Below are positions 8,730-17,327 of a stretch of 56,095 nucleotides of DNA, piece by piece. Both the position numbers and the translations under genes were made by a program. Positions within the stretch are counted from its first letter, which is position 1; every line of letters begins with the position of its first letter. The notes under the pieces were generated by a model. The model saw only the letters and a list, made by a program, of their open reading frames with translations. It had not been told where the DNA came from and ran no database searches. The stretch comes from Dehalococcoides mccartyi (lineage in GTDB: Bacteria > Chloroflexota > Dehalococcoidia > UBA2979): the NCBI GenBank assembly GCA_945888895.1, contig CAMDAY010000001.1, positions 1-56,095 on the forward strand, given 5' to 3'.

Positions 8730-9416
8730 CTACGCGTCAGGCGCCGCGCTGACCGCGGGGTCGCAGTCGCCGAGCTCCCGATCGAGGAGCTGGAGCACCG
8801 ACGCGGTGGCGGGGCCGACTTCCTCCCAGACTGCGCGGAGGTCGTCCAGCGTATCGACGTCGACGCGGAGCGAGTCCAGCAGGAGCTCCGTCAGCGGTGC
8901 GGCGGCGGCAGCGGCCGCTTCGCGGTGGCGCAGCGCGGAGTGGAGTCCGAACGCGGTGGTGATGACGTCGATCGGCCGGAGGCCGAGGGCGGTGGTGCCG
9001 CCGTCCTCGGAGGCGACGATCGTGACGCCGGGCGTCACGAGGGCCTCGAGGAGCGCGGCGATGTCGCTGGACTGGAGCTGAGGGAGGTCGCCGGGCAGCA
9101 CGAGCGCGGCGTCCACCCGACCGGCGAGGCTGGTCAGCGCCAGGATGACGGCAGTGTTGTATCCCTCGCCGATGTCGTGGAGTACCTCGGCACTGTGGCG
9201 GTGCGCACTGGGGTCGTATGCGGGATCGGCGCTGACCACGATCAGCGGACCGGTGTGTACCAGCCGGATCGCGGCAAGCACGTCGTCCAGCATCGCGAGC
9301 ACCAGCGACCGGCGCACGGCGGCATCGAGGTGCGCGCCCAGCCGGCTCTTCGCCCGCCCGGCATCCTGCACCGCGACGATGATCGCCGTCTCGTTCGTGT
9401 CCGGTGCGGCGCTCAT
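8730..9416 (-). CDS. cofC: phosphoenolpyruvate/2-phospho-L-lactate guanylyltransferase (F420 biosynthesis)
   Basis: 228 residues of the CofC/FbiD nucleotidyltransferase family. The N-terminus IIVAVQDAGRAKSRLG holds the signature GTP-binding lysine/arginine region, LVLPGDLPQL (about residues 105-114) supplies the metal-binding Asp, and GTTALGLRP is the later substrate loop. The enzyme activates 2-phospholactate, or phosphoenolpyruvate in the bacterial dehydro-F420 route, with GTP for transfer to Fo. Its ATG overlaps the stop of cofD by four bases (ATGA at 9413-9416), so the two are translationally coupled. Presence of an FbiB-like reductase at 1.5-2.1 kb favours the PEP (FbiD) route, by inference. 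Confidence 0.88.
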   Translation of the reverse strand: MSAAPDTNETAIIVAVQDAGRAKSRLGAHLDAAVRRSLVLAMLDDVLAAIRLVHTGPLIVVSADPAYDPSAHRHSAEVLHDIGEGYNTAVILALTSLAGRVDAALVLPGDLPQLQSSDIAALLEALVTPGVTIVASEDGGTTALGLRPIDVITTAFGLHSALRHREAAAAAAAPLTELLLDSLRVDVDTLDDLRAVWEEVGPATASVLQLLDRELGDCDPAVSAAPDA

Positions 9417-10342
9417 TCGCGTTCGATGATTTCGAGCAGCGCGGTCGCGACGCGCGCGCGTCCGTCGTCGCCGGTCATCATCGTGTCGCAGGCGGCGGCG
9501 TCCATGCCGAGTGCCTGCACGGCCGGCACGCAGTCCGCGTCGACATTGTCCACGACGAAGCAGTCGATGAGCCCCGCGTACAGACGCGCGATGCCGAGGG
9601 CGGACACGTCGTGCCCCAGCGCGCGCATCATGTCCGCCGCCGGGCCCTTGATCGCGGCGCCGCCGACGATCGGCGAAACGGCGAAGCGGCGCGCCTGTGT
9701 CCGCAGCACCGCATCGCGCACGCCGGGCACGGCGAACAGCGGATCGATCGAGACGAACGGATTGCTCGGCGCGAACACCAGCGCGTCGCAGTCCTCGATC
9801 GCCTCGATGACGCCGGGGGTGGGGCGCGTGTTCGAGGCGTTGGGGAACGTGAACCCGGTCACGGCGTCGGCGGCTCGGCGCTGCACGAAGTATGTCTGGA
9901 ACGGCAGGTCGCCGTCCGCGGTCTGCACGATGGTGGGGTGGGGGTCGTTCGACACCGGCAGCACCGTGACCTCGATTCCGCGCGCACGGGCGAGGTCGGC
10001 GGTTGCCTCGGCGAGCGTCATGCCGACGCGCAGGCGGGCGGTGCGGAACAGGTGCGTCGCCAGGTCCTGGTCGCCGATGCCGAACCACGCGTCGCCGCCG
10101 AGATCGCGGAGTGCTTCGAGCGTGGCGTGGGTGTCGCCACGCAGCCCCCAGCCGAACTCGCCCTCGAGGCCCGCGAGCGTGTAAATGACGCTGTCAATGT
10201 CAGGGGAGACGTGCAGGCCGTGCCATTCCAGGTCATCGCCGACGTTGCAGATGGCGGTGATCTGCGCGGGGTCGGTCACGGTGGCGAGCCCCGCGAGGAG
10301 TCGCGCGGCACCGATGCCGCCGGCGAGGACGGTCAGTCGCAT
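9413..10342 (-). CDS. cofD: 2-phospho-L-lactate transferase CofD/FbiA (F420 biosynthesis)
   Basis: 309 residues. The N-terminus MRLTVLAGGIGAARLLAGL and ICNVGDDLEWHGLHVSPDIDS (Fo- and phosphate-binding loops), LRGDTHATL, VLPVSNDPHPTIV, and FAPSNPFVSIDPL are all characteristic CofD/FbiA blocks. The enzyme joins the activated phospho-lactate/enolpyruvate moiety to Fo, giving F420-0 or dehydro-F420-0. The ATG at 10342 has a GGAGG about 8 bases upstream on the minus strand. It is the first gene of the cofD-cofC pair. No Fo synthase (CofG/CofH) or gamma-glutamyl ligase is in the window, so the pathway is only partly encoded here. Confidence 0.92.
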   Translation of the reverse strand: MRLTVLAGGIGAARLLAGLATVTDPAQITAICNVGDDLEWHGLHVSPDIDSVIYTLAGLEGEFGWGLRGDTHATLEALRDLGGDAWFGIGDQDLATHLFRTARLRVGMTLAEATADLARARGIEVTVLPVSNDPHPTIVQTADGDLPFQTYFVQRRAADAVTGFTFPNASNTRPTPGVIEAIEDCDALVFAPSNPFVSIDPLFAVPGVRDAVLRTQARRFAVSPIVGGAAIKGPAADMMRALGHDVSALGIARLYAGLIDCFVVDNVDADCVPAVQALGMDAAACDTMMTGDDGRARVATALLEIIERE

Positions 10343-10462
10343 CTGGAATCCCTCCGCCAGCCGCGCATCTGCGTGGCCCTCGCGGCATGGTAAGGCCTCG
10401 CTGCCGGGCGCTTTCGTGTAATTTCGAGCAGCCGTCGCCAGCGACCTGCGGAGGAGCCCGTC

Positions 10463-12253
10463 ATGACTACGCCGAACGACCAGATCATCGCATGGCTCGC
10501 CGACCTCGAAGGCGCGCTGTCTCGCCAGGACTGGGAGGGGGCCAGCGCGCTCTTCCTCGATGACTCGTATTGGCGCGACTTGACGGCGTTCACATGGAAC
10601 ATCAAGACGCTGGAGGGCCACGAAGCCATCCGCACGATGCTCGAGGCGCGTGGCGCGGAGACGGCCGCGGGTTCGTGGAGCCTCGAGGGTGACGCGACCG
10701 CCTCCGCGGACGGGGTCATCGAGGGGTGGGTCGCGTTCGAGACGGCGGTAGGGCGCGGCAAGGGCCACGTCCGCCTGCGCGATGGCGAGGCGTGGACGCT
10801 GCTCACCGCGCTGCGCGAGCTCAAGGGCTTTGAGGAGCAGCGCGACGCGGATCGTCCCTTCGGCGTGGAGCACGGTGCAATCCCGAGTCGCGTGACGTGG
10901 CTGGCGGCGCGAGAGCGCGAGCAGGCGGAATTGGGTACCTCGACGCAGCCGTTCGTGGTCATCGTCGGGGGAGGGCAGGGCGGTATCGGCCTCGGCGCGC
11001 GGCTGCGGCAACTTAACGTGCCGACCGTCATCATCGACCGTCTCCCACGCGCGGGGGACTCGTGGCGGAACCGCTACGACTCGCTGACGCTGCACGACCC
11101 GGTGTGGGCCGACCATATGCCGTACATCCCGTTTCCCGCGCACTGGCCCGTTTATACGTCCAAGGACAAGATGGGCGACTGGCTCGAGGCCTACGTGAGC
11201 CTGATGGAGCTGAACTACTGGACAAGCACCTCGTGCCAGCGCGCGTTGTACGACGAGGCTGTCGGCACGTGGACCGTGGAGGTCGAGCGGGACGGCGTGC
11301 CGCTGACGCTGCATCCCTCGCACCTCGTGCTGGCGACGGGCATGTCAGGGATGCCGAACATGCCGGCGATCCCCGGTGCCGACGTGTTCGACGGCGACCT
11401 GTACCACTCGAGCCGCTACCGCAGCGGAGAAGCGTACCGCGGCAAGCACGCGGTGGTCCTCGGCTCGAACAACTCCGCGCACGACGTCGCGCAGGACCTG
11501 TGGGAGTACGGCGTCGGGAGTGCCACGATGATCCAGCGATCCTCGACGACCGTGGTGCGGCGCGGGCGCATCCGCGGCGGCGTCGGGAACTACTCGGAGG
11601 GGGCGGTCGCCTCCGGGCTGACAACGGACCGCGCTGACCTGCTCGCGGCGGCGATGCCGCAGCGCCTTGCGCCGGCCGTGCAGGCCGCGGTGACCCGCAA
11701 GATGCGCGAGGACGACGCGGAGTACTACGCGCGCATCGAGGCGGCCGGGTTCCTTCTCGACTTCGGCGAGGACGATACGGGCGTGGCGCTGAAGTACCAG
11801 CGCCGCGGCTCCGGTTACTACATCGACGTGGGTGCGAGCGAGCTGGTCGTGAACGGCGGGATCAAGCTGCGGACGCGCGTCGGCATCGACCGGCTCACGC
11901 CTCGGTCGGTCGTGCTGACGGACGGCGAGGAGCTCCCGGCCGACCTCGTGGTCTGCGCGACGGGGTACGGGTCGATGAACGGCTGGGCGGCGCAGCTGAT
12001 CTCGCAGGAGGTCGCCGACCGCGTCGGGAAGGTGTGGGGCCTCGGTTCCGACACGGCGTACGACCCCGGCCCGTGGGAGGGCGAGCAGCGCAACATGTGG
12101 AAGCCGACGCAGCAGCCCGGCCTCTGGTTCCACGGCGGAAACCTCGCGCAGTCGCGGCACTACTCGCTGTACCTGGCGTTGCAGCTGAAGGCGCGGCTCG
12201 AGGGCATCCCGACGCCCGTCTACGAGCTGCAGCCTTCGTACCACCTCTCGTAG
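10463..12253 (+). CDS. NAD(P)/FAD-dependent monooxygenase with N-terminal NTF2/SnoaL-like domain
   Basis: 596 residues. The first ~130 residues look like an NTF2/SnoaL-like domain (WLADLEGALSRQDWEGASALF). A linker leads to a flavin monooxygenase core: VVIVGGGQGGIGLGARL (FAD Rossmann motif, about residue 170), SWRNRYDSLTLHDP, LVLATGMSGMPNMPAIPG, and the NADPH motif VVLGSNNSAHDVAQDL (about residue 330). This domain order is known in a group of putative indole-pyruvate or N-hydroxylating monooxygenases. It probably oxygenates a small organic substrate; the NTF2-like domain may bind it. The ATG is preceded by GGAGG (10450-10454). The gene is divergent from cofD with 120 bases between starts. Confidence 0.85.
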   Translation: MTTPNDQIIAWLADLEGALSRQDWEGASALFLDDSYWRDLTAFTWNIKTLEGHEAIRTMLEARGAETAAGSWSLEGDATASADGVIEGWVAFETAVGRGKGHVRLRDGEAWTLLTALRELKGFEEQRDADRPFGVEHGAIPSRVTWLAAREREQAELGTSTQPFVVIVGGGQGGIGLGARLRQLNVPTVIIDRLPRAGDSWRNRYDSLTLHDPVWADHMPYIPFPAHWPVYTSKDKMGDWLEAYVSLMELNYWTSTSCQRALYDEAVGTWTVEVERDGVPLTLHPSHLVLATGMSGMPNMPAIPGADVFDGDLYHSSRYRSGEAYRGKHAVVLGSNNSAHDVAQDLWEYGVGSATMIQRSSTTVVRRGRIRGGVGNYSEGAVASGLTTDRADLLAAAMPQRLAPAVQAAVTRKMREDDAEYYARIEAAGFLLDFGEDDTGVALKYQRRGSGYYIDVGASELVVNGGIKLRTRVGIDRLTPRSVVLTDGEELPADLVVCATGYGSMNGWAAQLISQEVADRVGKVWGLGSDTAYDPGPWEGEQRNMWKPTQQPGLWFHGGNLAQSRHYSLYLALQLKARLEGIPTPVYELQPSYHLS

Positions 12254-12313
12254 CGCGGGGAGCCGCGGATCGGGCGCGAGCCGGAACGAGAGTGGCGTCG
12301 AGGTGGCGGCGCG

Positions 12314-12404
12314 GGGCGGCCCACCCCTACCCCTCCCGGCGCGGGAGGGGTGAGAAAAGAGAGAACCAACCGTGAGGAGCTGCGCCCCTCACACTCCCGG
12401 CGGA
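12314..12404. repeat. family B bipartite palindromic element, copy 1
   Basis: GGGCGGCCCACC leads into hairpin 1 (CCCCTCCC / GGGAGGGG with loop GGCGC), an A/G-rich spacer ending GAGAACCA, and hairpin 2 inside a block that starts GTGAGGAGCTGCGCC and ends CTCCCGGCGGA. The second block is identical in all three copies (also 14858 and 37191). It lies downstream of the monooxygenase gene. CGTCGAGG precedes it at about 12298. Confidence 0.85.
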
Positions 12405-12646
12405 ACTCTATGTGGGCGCGTGGCGTTGGCGCGAGTGATTCGCACCGCCCATCACAGATGCATCACCACGCGGCACCTCGACGATGCCGTGCGCCTCGCC
12501 CGCATCGGAGCCGGAACCCTCACCCTACCCTCTCCCCCTCAAAGGGGGCGAGGGTTCTGACGATCACCGTGCGACTGGACTAGCATCACGGCCGAGATGC
12601 ACTCGGGACTGCCCGAGGACGCTTTGTGCAGTTCGAGGGGGACCGG
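12405..12646. other. intergenic spacer with a family A hairpin, otherwise unassigned
   Basis: Together with the family B copy this makes a 393-base gap between the monooxygenase and the FMN dehydrogenase. Apart from the imperfect family A hairpin at 12515-12557 and a CCTCGACG at 12475, I see nothing. Short open frames here read through the repeat and have no protein character. Confidence 0.5.
12515..12557. repeat. family A palindromic element, copy 2 (imperfect)
   Basis: Arms AACCCTCACC... and ...GCGAGGGTT pair around CCCCCTCAAAGGGGG. It is less symmetric than other copies. It lies upstream of the FMN-dependent dehydrogenase. Confidence 0.6.
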
Positions 12647-13723
12647 ATGCTGGATGTCGTGAGCAACGAGGAGATCATCCAGGAGGCGCGCCGCCGGCTT
12701 CTGCAGGGGCCGTGGGACTACCTCGTCGGGGGGTCGGAGTCGGAGACGACGCTCCGTCGGAACCGGCAGGCGTTCGACCGCATCGCGTTCCGTCCGAGGA
12801 TCCTCGTGGACGTGTCGGAGATCGACCCGTCGACCACGTTCATGGGACACGCACTGCGCATCCCCGCGATCCTCGCGCCGATCGGCGGGATGCAGGCGCT
12901 GCATCCCGAGGGCGCGGCTGCGGGTGCGAAGGGCGCGGGCGACTTCGGCATCATGCAGACCGTGAGCTCAGTCACCCAGCCGGCGCTCGAGGTGACCGCC
13001 GCCGCAGGCAGCGGCGCGAAGATCTTCCAGCTCTACGTGAACGGCGATGAGCAGTGGACGCGCGACATCCTCGCGCGGGTGAAGGTCGCGGGGTACACCG
13101 AGTTGGCGCTCACCGTCGACGTGGCGCGCGGCAGCCGGCGCGAGCGCCCGATGGTCACGCGCTACGCGCGCGCCGCTTCGCCGACGACGGGCGACCGCGA
13201 CTTCCGCGCCGCGCTGACGTGGGACACGATGGACATGATCCGCGAGATCGGCGGACTACCGTTCATCCTGAAGGGCGTCCAGACCGCCGAGGATGCCGAG
13301 ATCGCTGTGCAGCACGGGGTGGACGCGATCTGGGTCTCGAACCACGGTGGTCGTCAGATCGACCACGGACTGGGCAGCATGGACACGCTGCCCGAGATCG
13401 TCGCCGCCGTGAACGGCCGCGCAAGGATCATCGTGGACGGTGGCGTGCAGCGCGGCACCGACATCCTGAAGGCGCTCGCGCTGGGCGCGGACGTAGTGGC
13501 ACTCGGGCGGCTGCAGGGCTGGGGCCTCGCGGCGGACGGTGCCAACGGCATCGTGCGGATGCTCGAGATCCTCGAGGACGAGTTGATCTCGGCGATGGGA
13601 CTCATCGGCATCACGAAGATCGACCAACTCACGGCACGGCACGTGTGCAAAACGGACGCGATCGTGACGCCCGCGCACGAGATGAGCAGCTGGGTGAACA
13701 TGGGCATCGATCGGATCAAGTAG
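12647..13723 (+). CDS. FMN-dependent alpha-hydroxy acid dehydrogenase/oxidase
   Basis: About 358 residues from the ATG at 12647 (GAGGGGG eight bases upstream); a GTG at 12626 with GAGGA before it would add seven residues. TIM-barrel family of lactate dehydrogenase, glycolate oxidase and lactate 2-monooxygenase. Visible blocks: WDYLVGGSESETTLRRN near the N-terminus, ILAPIGGMQALHPEG, LTVDVARGSRRERP, ILKGVQTAEDAE, and the active-site SNHGGRQIDHG (catalytic His and substrate-binding Arg). It oxidises 2-hydroxy acids to 2-oxo acids with FMN; the electron acceptor and substrate are not evident. No transmembrane segment, so probably cytoplasmic. Confidence 0.9.
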   Translation: MLDVVSNEEIIQEARRRLLQGPWDYLVGGSESETTLRRNRQAFDRIAFRPRILVDVSEIDPSTTFMGHALRIPAILAPIGGMQALHPEGAAAGAKGAGDFGIMQTVSSVTQPALEVTAAAGSGAKIFQLYVNGDEQWTRDILARVKVAGYTELALTVDVARGSRRERPMVTRYARAASPTTGDRDFRAALTWDTMDMIREIGGLPFILKGVQTAEDAEIAVQHGVDAIWVSNHGGRQIDHGLGSMDTLPEIVAAVNGRARIIVDGGVQRGTDILKALALGADVVALGRLQGWGLAADGANGIVRMLEILEDELISAMGLIGITKIDQLTARHVCKTDAIVTPAHEMSSWVNMGIDRIK

Positions 13724-13767
13724 TCGCACGCCTCGACGCCCGCACGGGCGGGAACAGGTCGGACAGC

Positions 13768-13800
13768 CCACCCCAACCCTCCCCCGTGAAGGGGGAGGGA
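13768..13800. repeat. family A palindromic element, copy 3
   Basis: CCCACCCCAACCCTCCCCC, loop GTGAA, then GGGGGAGGGA. It sits between two co-directional genes (FMN dehydrogenase and NHL protein), 43 bases before the latter's start, and is preceded by a CCTCGACG at about 13733. Confidence 0.7.
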
Positions 13801-13841
13801 GCCGGAATCGCAGAGCTCGCGCGATCATCGAGGAGCCACAG

Positions 13842-14789
13842 ATGGTGCAGATCGGCAGCGCGCCGTTCACGTACGACGCGCGCAATGACTGGGAGCAGAT
13901 GCCCGCGGGCATGAGACTGCACGAGACGCCGGGCGTCGCGGTGAGCGCGGACGACACCGTGTACCTGCTGACGAGGAACGTCGACAACCCGATGGTCGTG
14001 TTCGACCGCGAGGGGAACTTCCTGCGGACGTTCGGGCAGGGCGTGTTCACGAACCGCGCGCACGCGGTGCGGGTCGCCTCGGACGGGCTGCTGTACTGCG
14101 CGGACGACGGGTCACACACGATCACGAAGTGGACGCCTCAGGGCGAGCTGCTGCTGACGATCGGCACGCCGGGCGTGTCGTCCGGCAAATTCAGCGGCCT
14201 CCCGTTCAACCGCCCGACCGATGTCGCCGTGTCGCCCATCGACGGCGCGCTGTACATCAGCGACGGCTACGGCAACGCACGCATCCACAAGTACTCGCCC
14301 GAGGGCAACTTGCTGCTGTCCTGGGGCGAGCCGGGCATCGGCGCGGGGCAGTTCATGGTGCCGCACAACATCGCGTTCAACCCGAGCGGTGACCTCCTCT
14401 ACGTCGCGGACCGCGAGGCGCACCGCGTGCAGGTGTTCGATACGACCGGCCGGCACATCGTGACGTGGCACGACATCCACCGCCCGTGCGGGCTCGCGGT
14501 GGGACCTGATGGGAACGTGTACGTGGGCGAGCAGCGCACCGGGACGTTCATGGAAGGTTCGCTGAACCTGGGCCACGCAGTGAGCGTGTTCTCGCCGGAT
14601 GGCAGGCTGTTCGCGCGCCTCGGAGCGCCCGAGGAGGGCGAGGGGCCTGGCCAGTTCATCGCGCCGCACAGCATTGCGGTGGACTCGAGCGGGAGCGTGT
14701 ACGTCGGCGAGGTGTCGTGGACGGAGGCGGGGCGCCACCTCGACCCGCCGCGTGATCTGAAGAGCGTGAAGAAGCTGGTGCATCTGTAG
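13842..14789 (+). CDS. NHL-repeat beta-propeller protein
   Basis: 315 residues made of NHL-type blades. Repeating units include VFDREGNFLRTFGQG, WTPQGELLLTIGTPG, YSPEGNLLLSWGEPG and VFDTTGRHIVTW, alternating with LYCADDGSHTI, LYISDGYGNARI and LYVADREAHRVQV. About six blades, enough for one propeller. No signal peptide or membrane segment is visible, so it appears cytoplasmic, unlike many NHL proteins. The fold resembles peptidyl-alpha-hydroxyglycine lyase and gluconolactonase-like propellers, but function cannot be assigned. A second such gene is at 42.8 kb; the two share the GYGNARI/GYGNRRI and DREG/DAAG patterns. Confidence 0.85.
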   Translation: MVQIGSAPFTYDARNDWEQMPAGMRLHETPGVAVSADDTVYLLTRNVDNPMVVFDREGNFLRTFGQGVFTNRAHAVRVASDGLLYCADDGSHTITKWTPQGELLLTIGTPGVSSGKFSGLPFNRPTDVAVSPIDGALYISDGYGNARIHKYSPEGNLLLSWGEPGIGAGQFMVPHNIAFNPSGDLLYVADREAHRVQVFDTTGRHIVTWHDIHRPCGLAVGPDGNVYVGEQRTGTFMEGSLNLGHAVSVFSPDGRLFARLGAPEEGEGPGQFIAPHSIAVDSSGSVYVGEVSWTEAGRHLDPPRDLKSVKKLVHL

Positions 14790-15062
14790 CGCTTCCGCGC
14801 TTGGGGGACCGGGCGTGACGCTGCATGTGCCTCGACGGGTCTCGAGGCGGCAGCGCAGGGCGGCCCACCCCCTTTCCTCCCGGCGCGGGAGGGGTGAAAG
14901 AGAAGAGAACCAAGTGTGAGGAGCTGCGCCCCTCACACTCCCGGCGGAGTGGGTAAAGGTAACGGGGCGATTTGCTGCAATTGGTACAACGAGAGCGGTC
15001 CCGATCCGAGGTGCGGTCAGCCTCATCGATCGCGCGTACTCGACAGCCCATGTGAACACGAA
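14790..15062. other. intergenic spacer, nothing beyond a family B element
   Basis: This spacer between convergent genes contains the family B element at 14858-14948. The remaining ~110 bases (14949-15062) show no open frame with protein character and no tRNA-like cloverleaf. The FKBP terminator follows at 15063. Confidence 0.5.
14858..14948. repeat. family B bipartite palindromic element, copy 2
   Basis: Same order as at 12314: GGGCGGCCCACC, hairpin 1 (CCTCCC / GGGAGG with loop GGCGC), an A/G spacer ending GAGAACCA, and the invariant block from GTGAGGAGCTGCG to CTCCCGGCGGA. It lies between the convergent NHL and FKBP genes. CCTCGACG lies 28 bases upstream at 14830. Confidence 0.85.
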
Positions 15063-15088
15063 GAAGGCCCGCCGATCGGCGGGCCTTC
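15063..15088. terminator. hairpin terminator after the FKBP gene
   Basis: A perfect 26-base palindrome, GAAGGCCCGCCGA and its complement, 24 bases past the FKBP stop on the minus strand, with TTC following in that direction. The T-tract is weak, but the stem is very stable. Confidence 0.75.
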
Positions 15089-15111
15089 GCGTGTGCGCGT
15101 CGAGATGACGC

Positions 15112-15453
15112 TTACTTGATGGCGATCAGCTCGATTTCGAAGATGAGGTCGGCGTTCGGGGGGATGGGGCCGCCGCCGCCGGGGCCGTATCCGATGTCGG
15201 AGGGGATGAAGACGGTGCGCTTGCCGCCGACCTTCATCGTGGAGAGGCCCTCGGAGAAGCCCTTGATGACCGCATTCATGGGGAACGTGATGGGCGTGCC
15301 GCCGACGGAGCTGTCGAACTGCTTGCCGCCCGCCGCCAGCTTGCCCGTGTAGTGCACGGTGACCTGCTGGTCCATGCGCGGGGAGTCACCCTCGCCGACG
15401 ACCTCGTCGACGTACTCCAGCCCGCTGTCCGTCTTCGTCCCGCCTTCGAGCAT
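15112..15453 (-). CDS. FKBP-type peptidyl-prolyl cis-trans isomerase
   Basis: 113 residues, a single minimal FKBP domain. VTVHYTGKLAAGGKQFDSS (residues 31-49), VIKGFSEGLSTMKVGGKRT and IPSDIGYGP, and the C-terminal IPPNADLIFEIEL are the canonical blocks, including the active-site Tyr, Phe, Asp and Trp-equivalent region. It catalyses proline isomerisation in protein folding. No signal peptide, so cytoplasmic. The ATG has AAGGACGG about ten bases upstream. It is a single-gene unit with its own hairpin terminator at 15063-15088. Confidence 0.95.
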   Translation of the reverse strand: MLEGGTKTDSGLEYVDEVVGEGDSPRMDQQVTVHYTGKLAAGGKQFDSSVGGTPITFPMNAVIKGFSEGLSTMKVGGKRTVFIPSDIGYGPGGGGPIPPNADLIFEIELIAIK

Positions 15454-15692
15454 CTGTCCGTCCTTCTCATTCCGGCATCCCGGTCGGGGGCGCCCTCGTT
15501 GGTCTGTCGCCAGTGTAGCCGGAGGCGTCCTGACATCGAGCCGCAGTCATCGCGTAATGACGAGGCAACGCGTGCGCAGCCTGCCGTTCCTCAGGAGCTC
15601 ATCAGAGGATCACCGAGGCGTCACGTCGACCTCGTAGCGTCGCTGGTACCGCCCGCACTTCGAGGCGCGACGCACGAGAGGACTCCACGACG

Positions 15693-17241
15693 ATGCTGGA
15701 AACGATGGACAAGCTGGCCACGGGCGCCGGATCGACGCACTTCGACCTCACGACGGCGAGCATCGCCGACATCAACGCGGCGTTCGATGCGGGCGCGCTG
15801 ACCTCAGAGCAGCTCGTGCAGATCTACCTCGACCGGATCGAGGCGTACGACGAGGCCGGGCCGAAGATCAACGCCGTGCTCGCGCTGAACGGCATGGCGC
15901 TGGAGACGGCGCGTGCCCTCGACGCCGAGCGCAAGGCGAGCGGCCCGCGCTCCCCGTTGCATGGCATCCCGGTGATCCTCAAGGACGTGTTCGACACCGC
16001 CGACATGCCGACGACCGGTGGCTACACGCCGCTGAAGGATGTGCACCCGACGAAGGACTGCACGATCGTCGAGCGACTGCGCAACGCAGGCGCGATCATG
16101 CTCGCGAAGGTGAACCTGAGTGACTGGTTCGGGAACCCGGACACGATGGCGAGCAGCACGCTGGGCGGCTCGACGCTCAACCCGTTCGCCCTCGACCGCA
16201 CGCCCGGCTGGTCCAGCGCCGGCACCGGCGCCGGGCTCGCGGCGCACTTCGGGACGGTCGGCCTCGGCAGCGAGACGGGCTTCTCGATCCGCACCCCCAC
16301 GAGCGACAGCAACCTGTTCGGCCTGTCCACGACCTCGGGCCTGATCAGCCGCGCGGGTCAGATGTGGTCCTACATGACCGGTGAGCGCGGCGGCCCGATG
16401 GCGCACAGCGTGTATGACCTGGCGGCGACCCTCGACATCATCGCGGGCTTCGACAGCGACGACCTGTGGACGGCGAACAGCCTCGGCAAGATGCCGATGG
16501 AGTCGTACGTGAGCTTCATCAACCCTGACGGGTTGAAGGGCGCGCGCGTCGGCGTGCTCAAGGAAGCCTGGGACTTCTCGCCCGTCGACCCGGCGGTGAT
16601 CGAGATGGCGAAGCAGGCGATCGGCGTGTTCTCCGAGAACGGCGCAGTGGTGATCGAGCCGGTCTCGCTGGGCATCGACCTGCCGGGGTACCTCGCCAAC
16701 AACGGCTTCCCGGCGCGCTTCGAGCGGGTCGCCTGTGCAGCAGTACCTCTCGCGCCACGGCGCCGAGTACCCGTTCAAGACGGCGGAGGCGCTGCTTTTG
16801 GACCACGAGGGCGTGCCGGAGCGCCCGGCCGATCGTGAGCAGATCGAGACCCCGGTCGACCTCGACCGGGACCCGAAGTACCGCGCCTCGCTCGAGGGCA
16901 AGGTGCGGCTTCGCGAGGCGGTCGTGGCGCTGATGGACAAGTACGGCCTCGACGCGTTGATCTACCCGCACAAGCTCCACGGTCCGCTGCCGATCGGCCC
17001 GAAAGACGACGAGGTGCGTGCGTACAAGCCGAACCAGATGAGCCCGCTCACGGGGATGCCCGCGTTCATCGTGCCGATGGGGTTCACGCCCGAGGGGCTG
17101 CCCGTCGGGCTCGAGATCCTCGGCCGTCCGTGGAGCGAGCCGACACTGATCAAGCTGGCGAGCGGCTTCGAAGCCGTGACAAACAACCGCCGCGTCCCGG
17201 CGAGCACGCCGCCGCTGCCCGGCGAGAGCTTCGACTACTAG
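15693..17241 (+). pseudogene. amidase-signature enzyme interrupted by a frameshift
   Basis: The first frame (from 15693) covers the N-terminal ~345 residues, with GIPVILKDVFDTADMPTTGG (Lys of the triad), WSSAGTGAG (cis-Ser) and GSETGFSIRTP (nucleophile Ser). The C-terminal part (QQYLSRHGAEYPFKT onward, through TGMPAFIVPMGF) is in another frame ending at 17241. The break lies between about 16700 and 16735, near FPARFERV, and needs a +1 insertion (or -2 deletion). The whole fits one amidase of about 515 residues. The GWSS and GFS elements depart from the usual GSSSG and GGS. It would hydrolyse an amide in the cytoplasm. A sequencing error cannot be excluded. Confidence 0.82.
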
Positions 17242-17267
17242 CCGGATCTCTCAGCGCCTGGCTCCCA

Positions 17268-17301
17268 CATGAAGCAGCCCCCGCAAGCGGGCTGCTTCAT
17301 G
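17268..17301. terminator. hairpin terminator after amidase gene
   Basis: CATGAAGCAGCCC / GGGCTGCTTCATG with the loop CCGCAAGC, lying between the convergent amidase and ThuA-like genes. It could serve both directions. The 13-base stem is perfect. Confidence 0.8.
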
Positions 17302-17327
17302 TGTCCATGATGTGGGCGTGTTTCGCC

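Noticed and set aside
12313..12420. Insertion-sequence ends flanking the family B elements
   Set aside because: No transposase and no target duplications visible; copies are solitary, so I list them as repeats only.
14949..15062. Possible tRNA or small RNA in the gap before the FKBP terminator
   Set aside because: Stretches such as GGTACAACGAGAGCGG look tRNA-like at a glance, but no cloverleaf, T-loop GTTCGANNC or CCA-end pairing can be formed.
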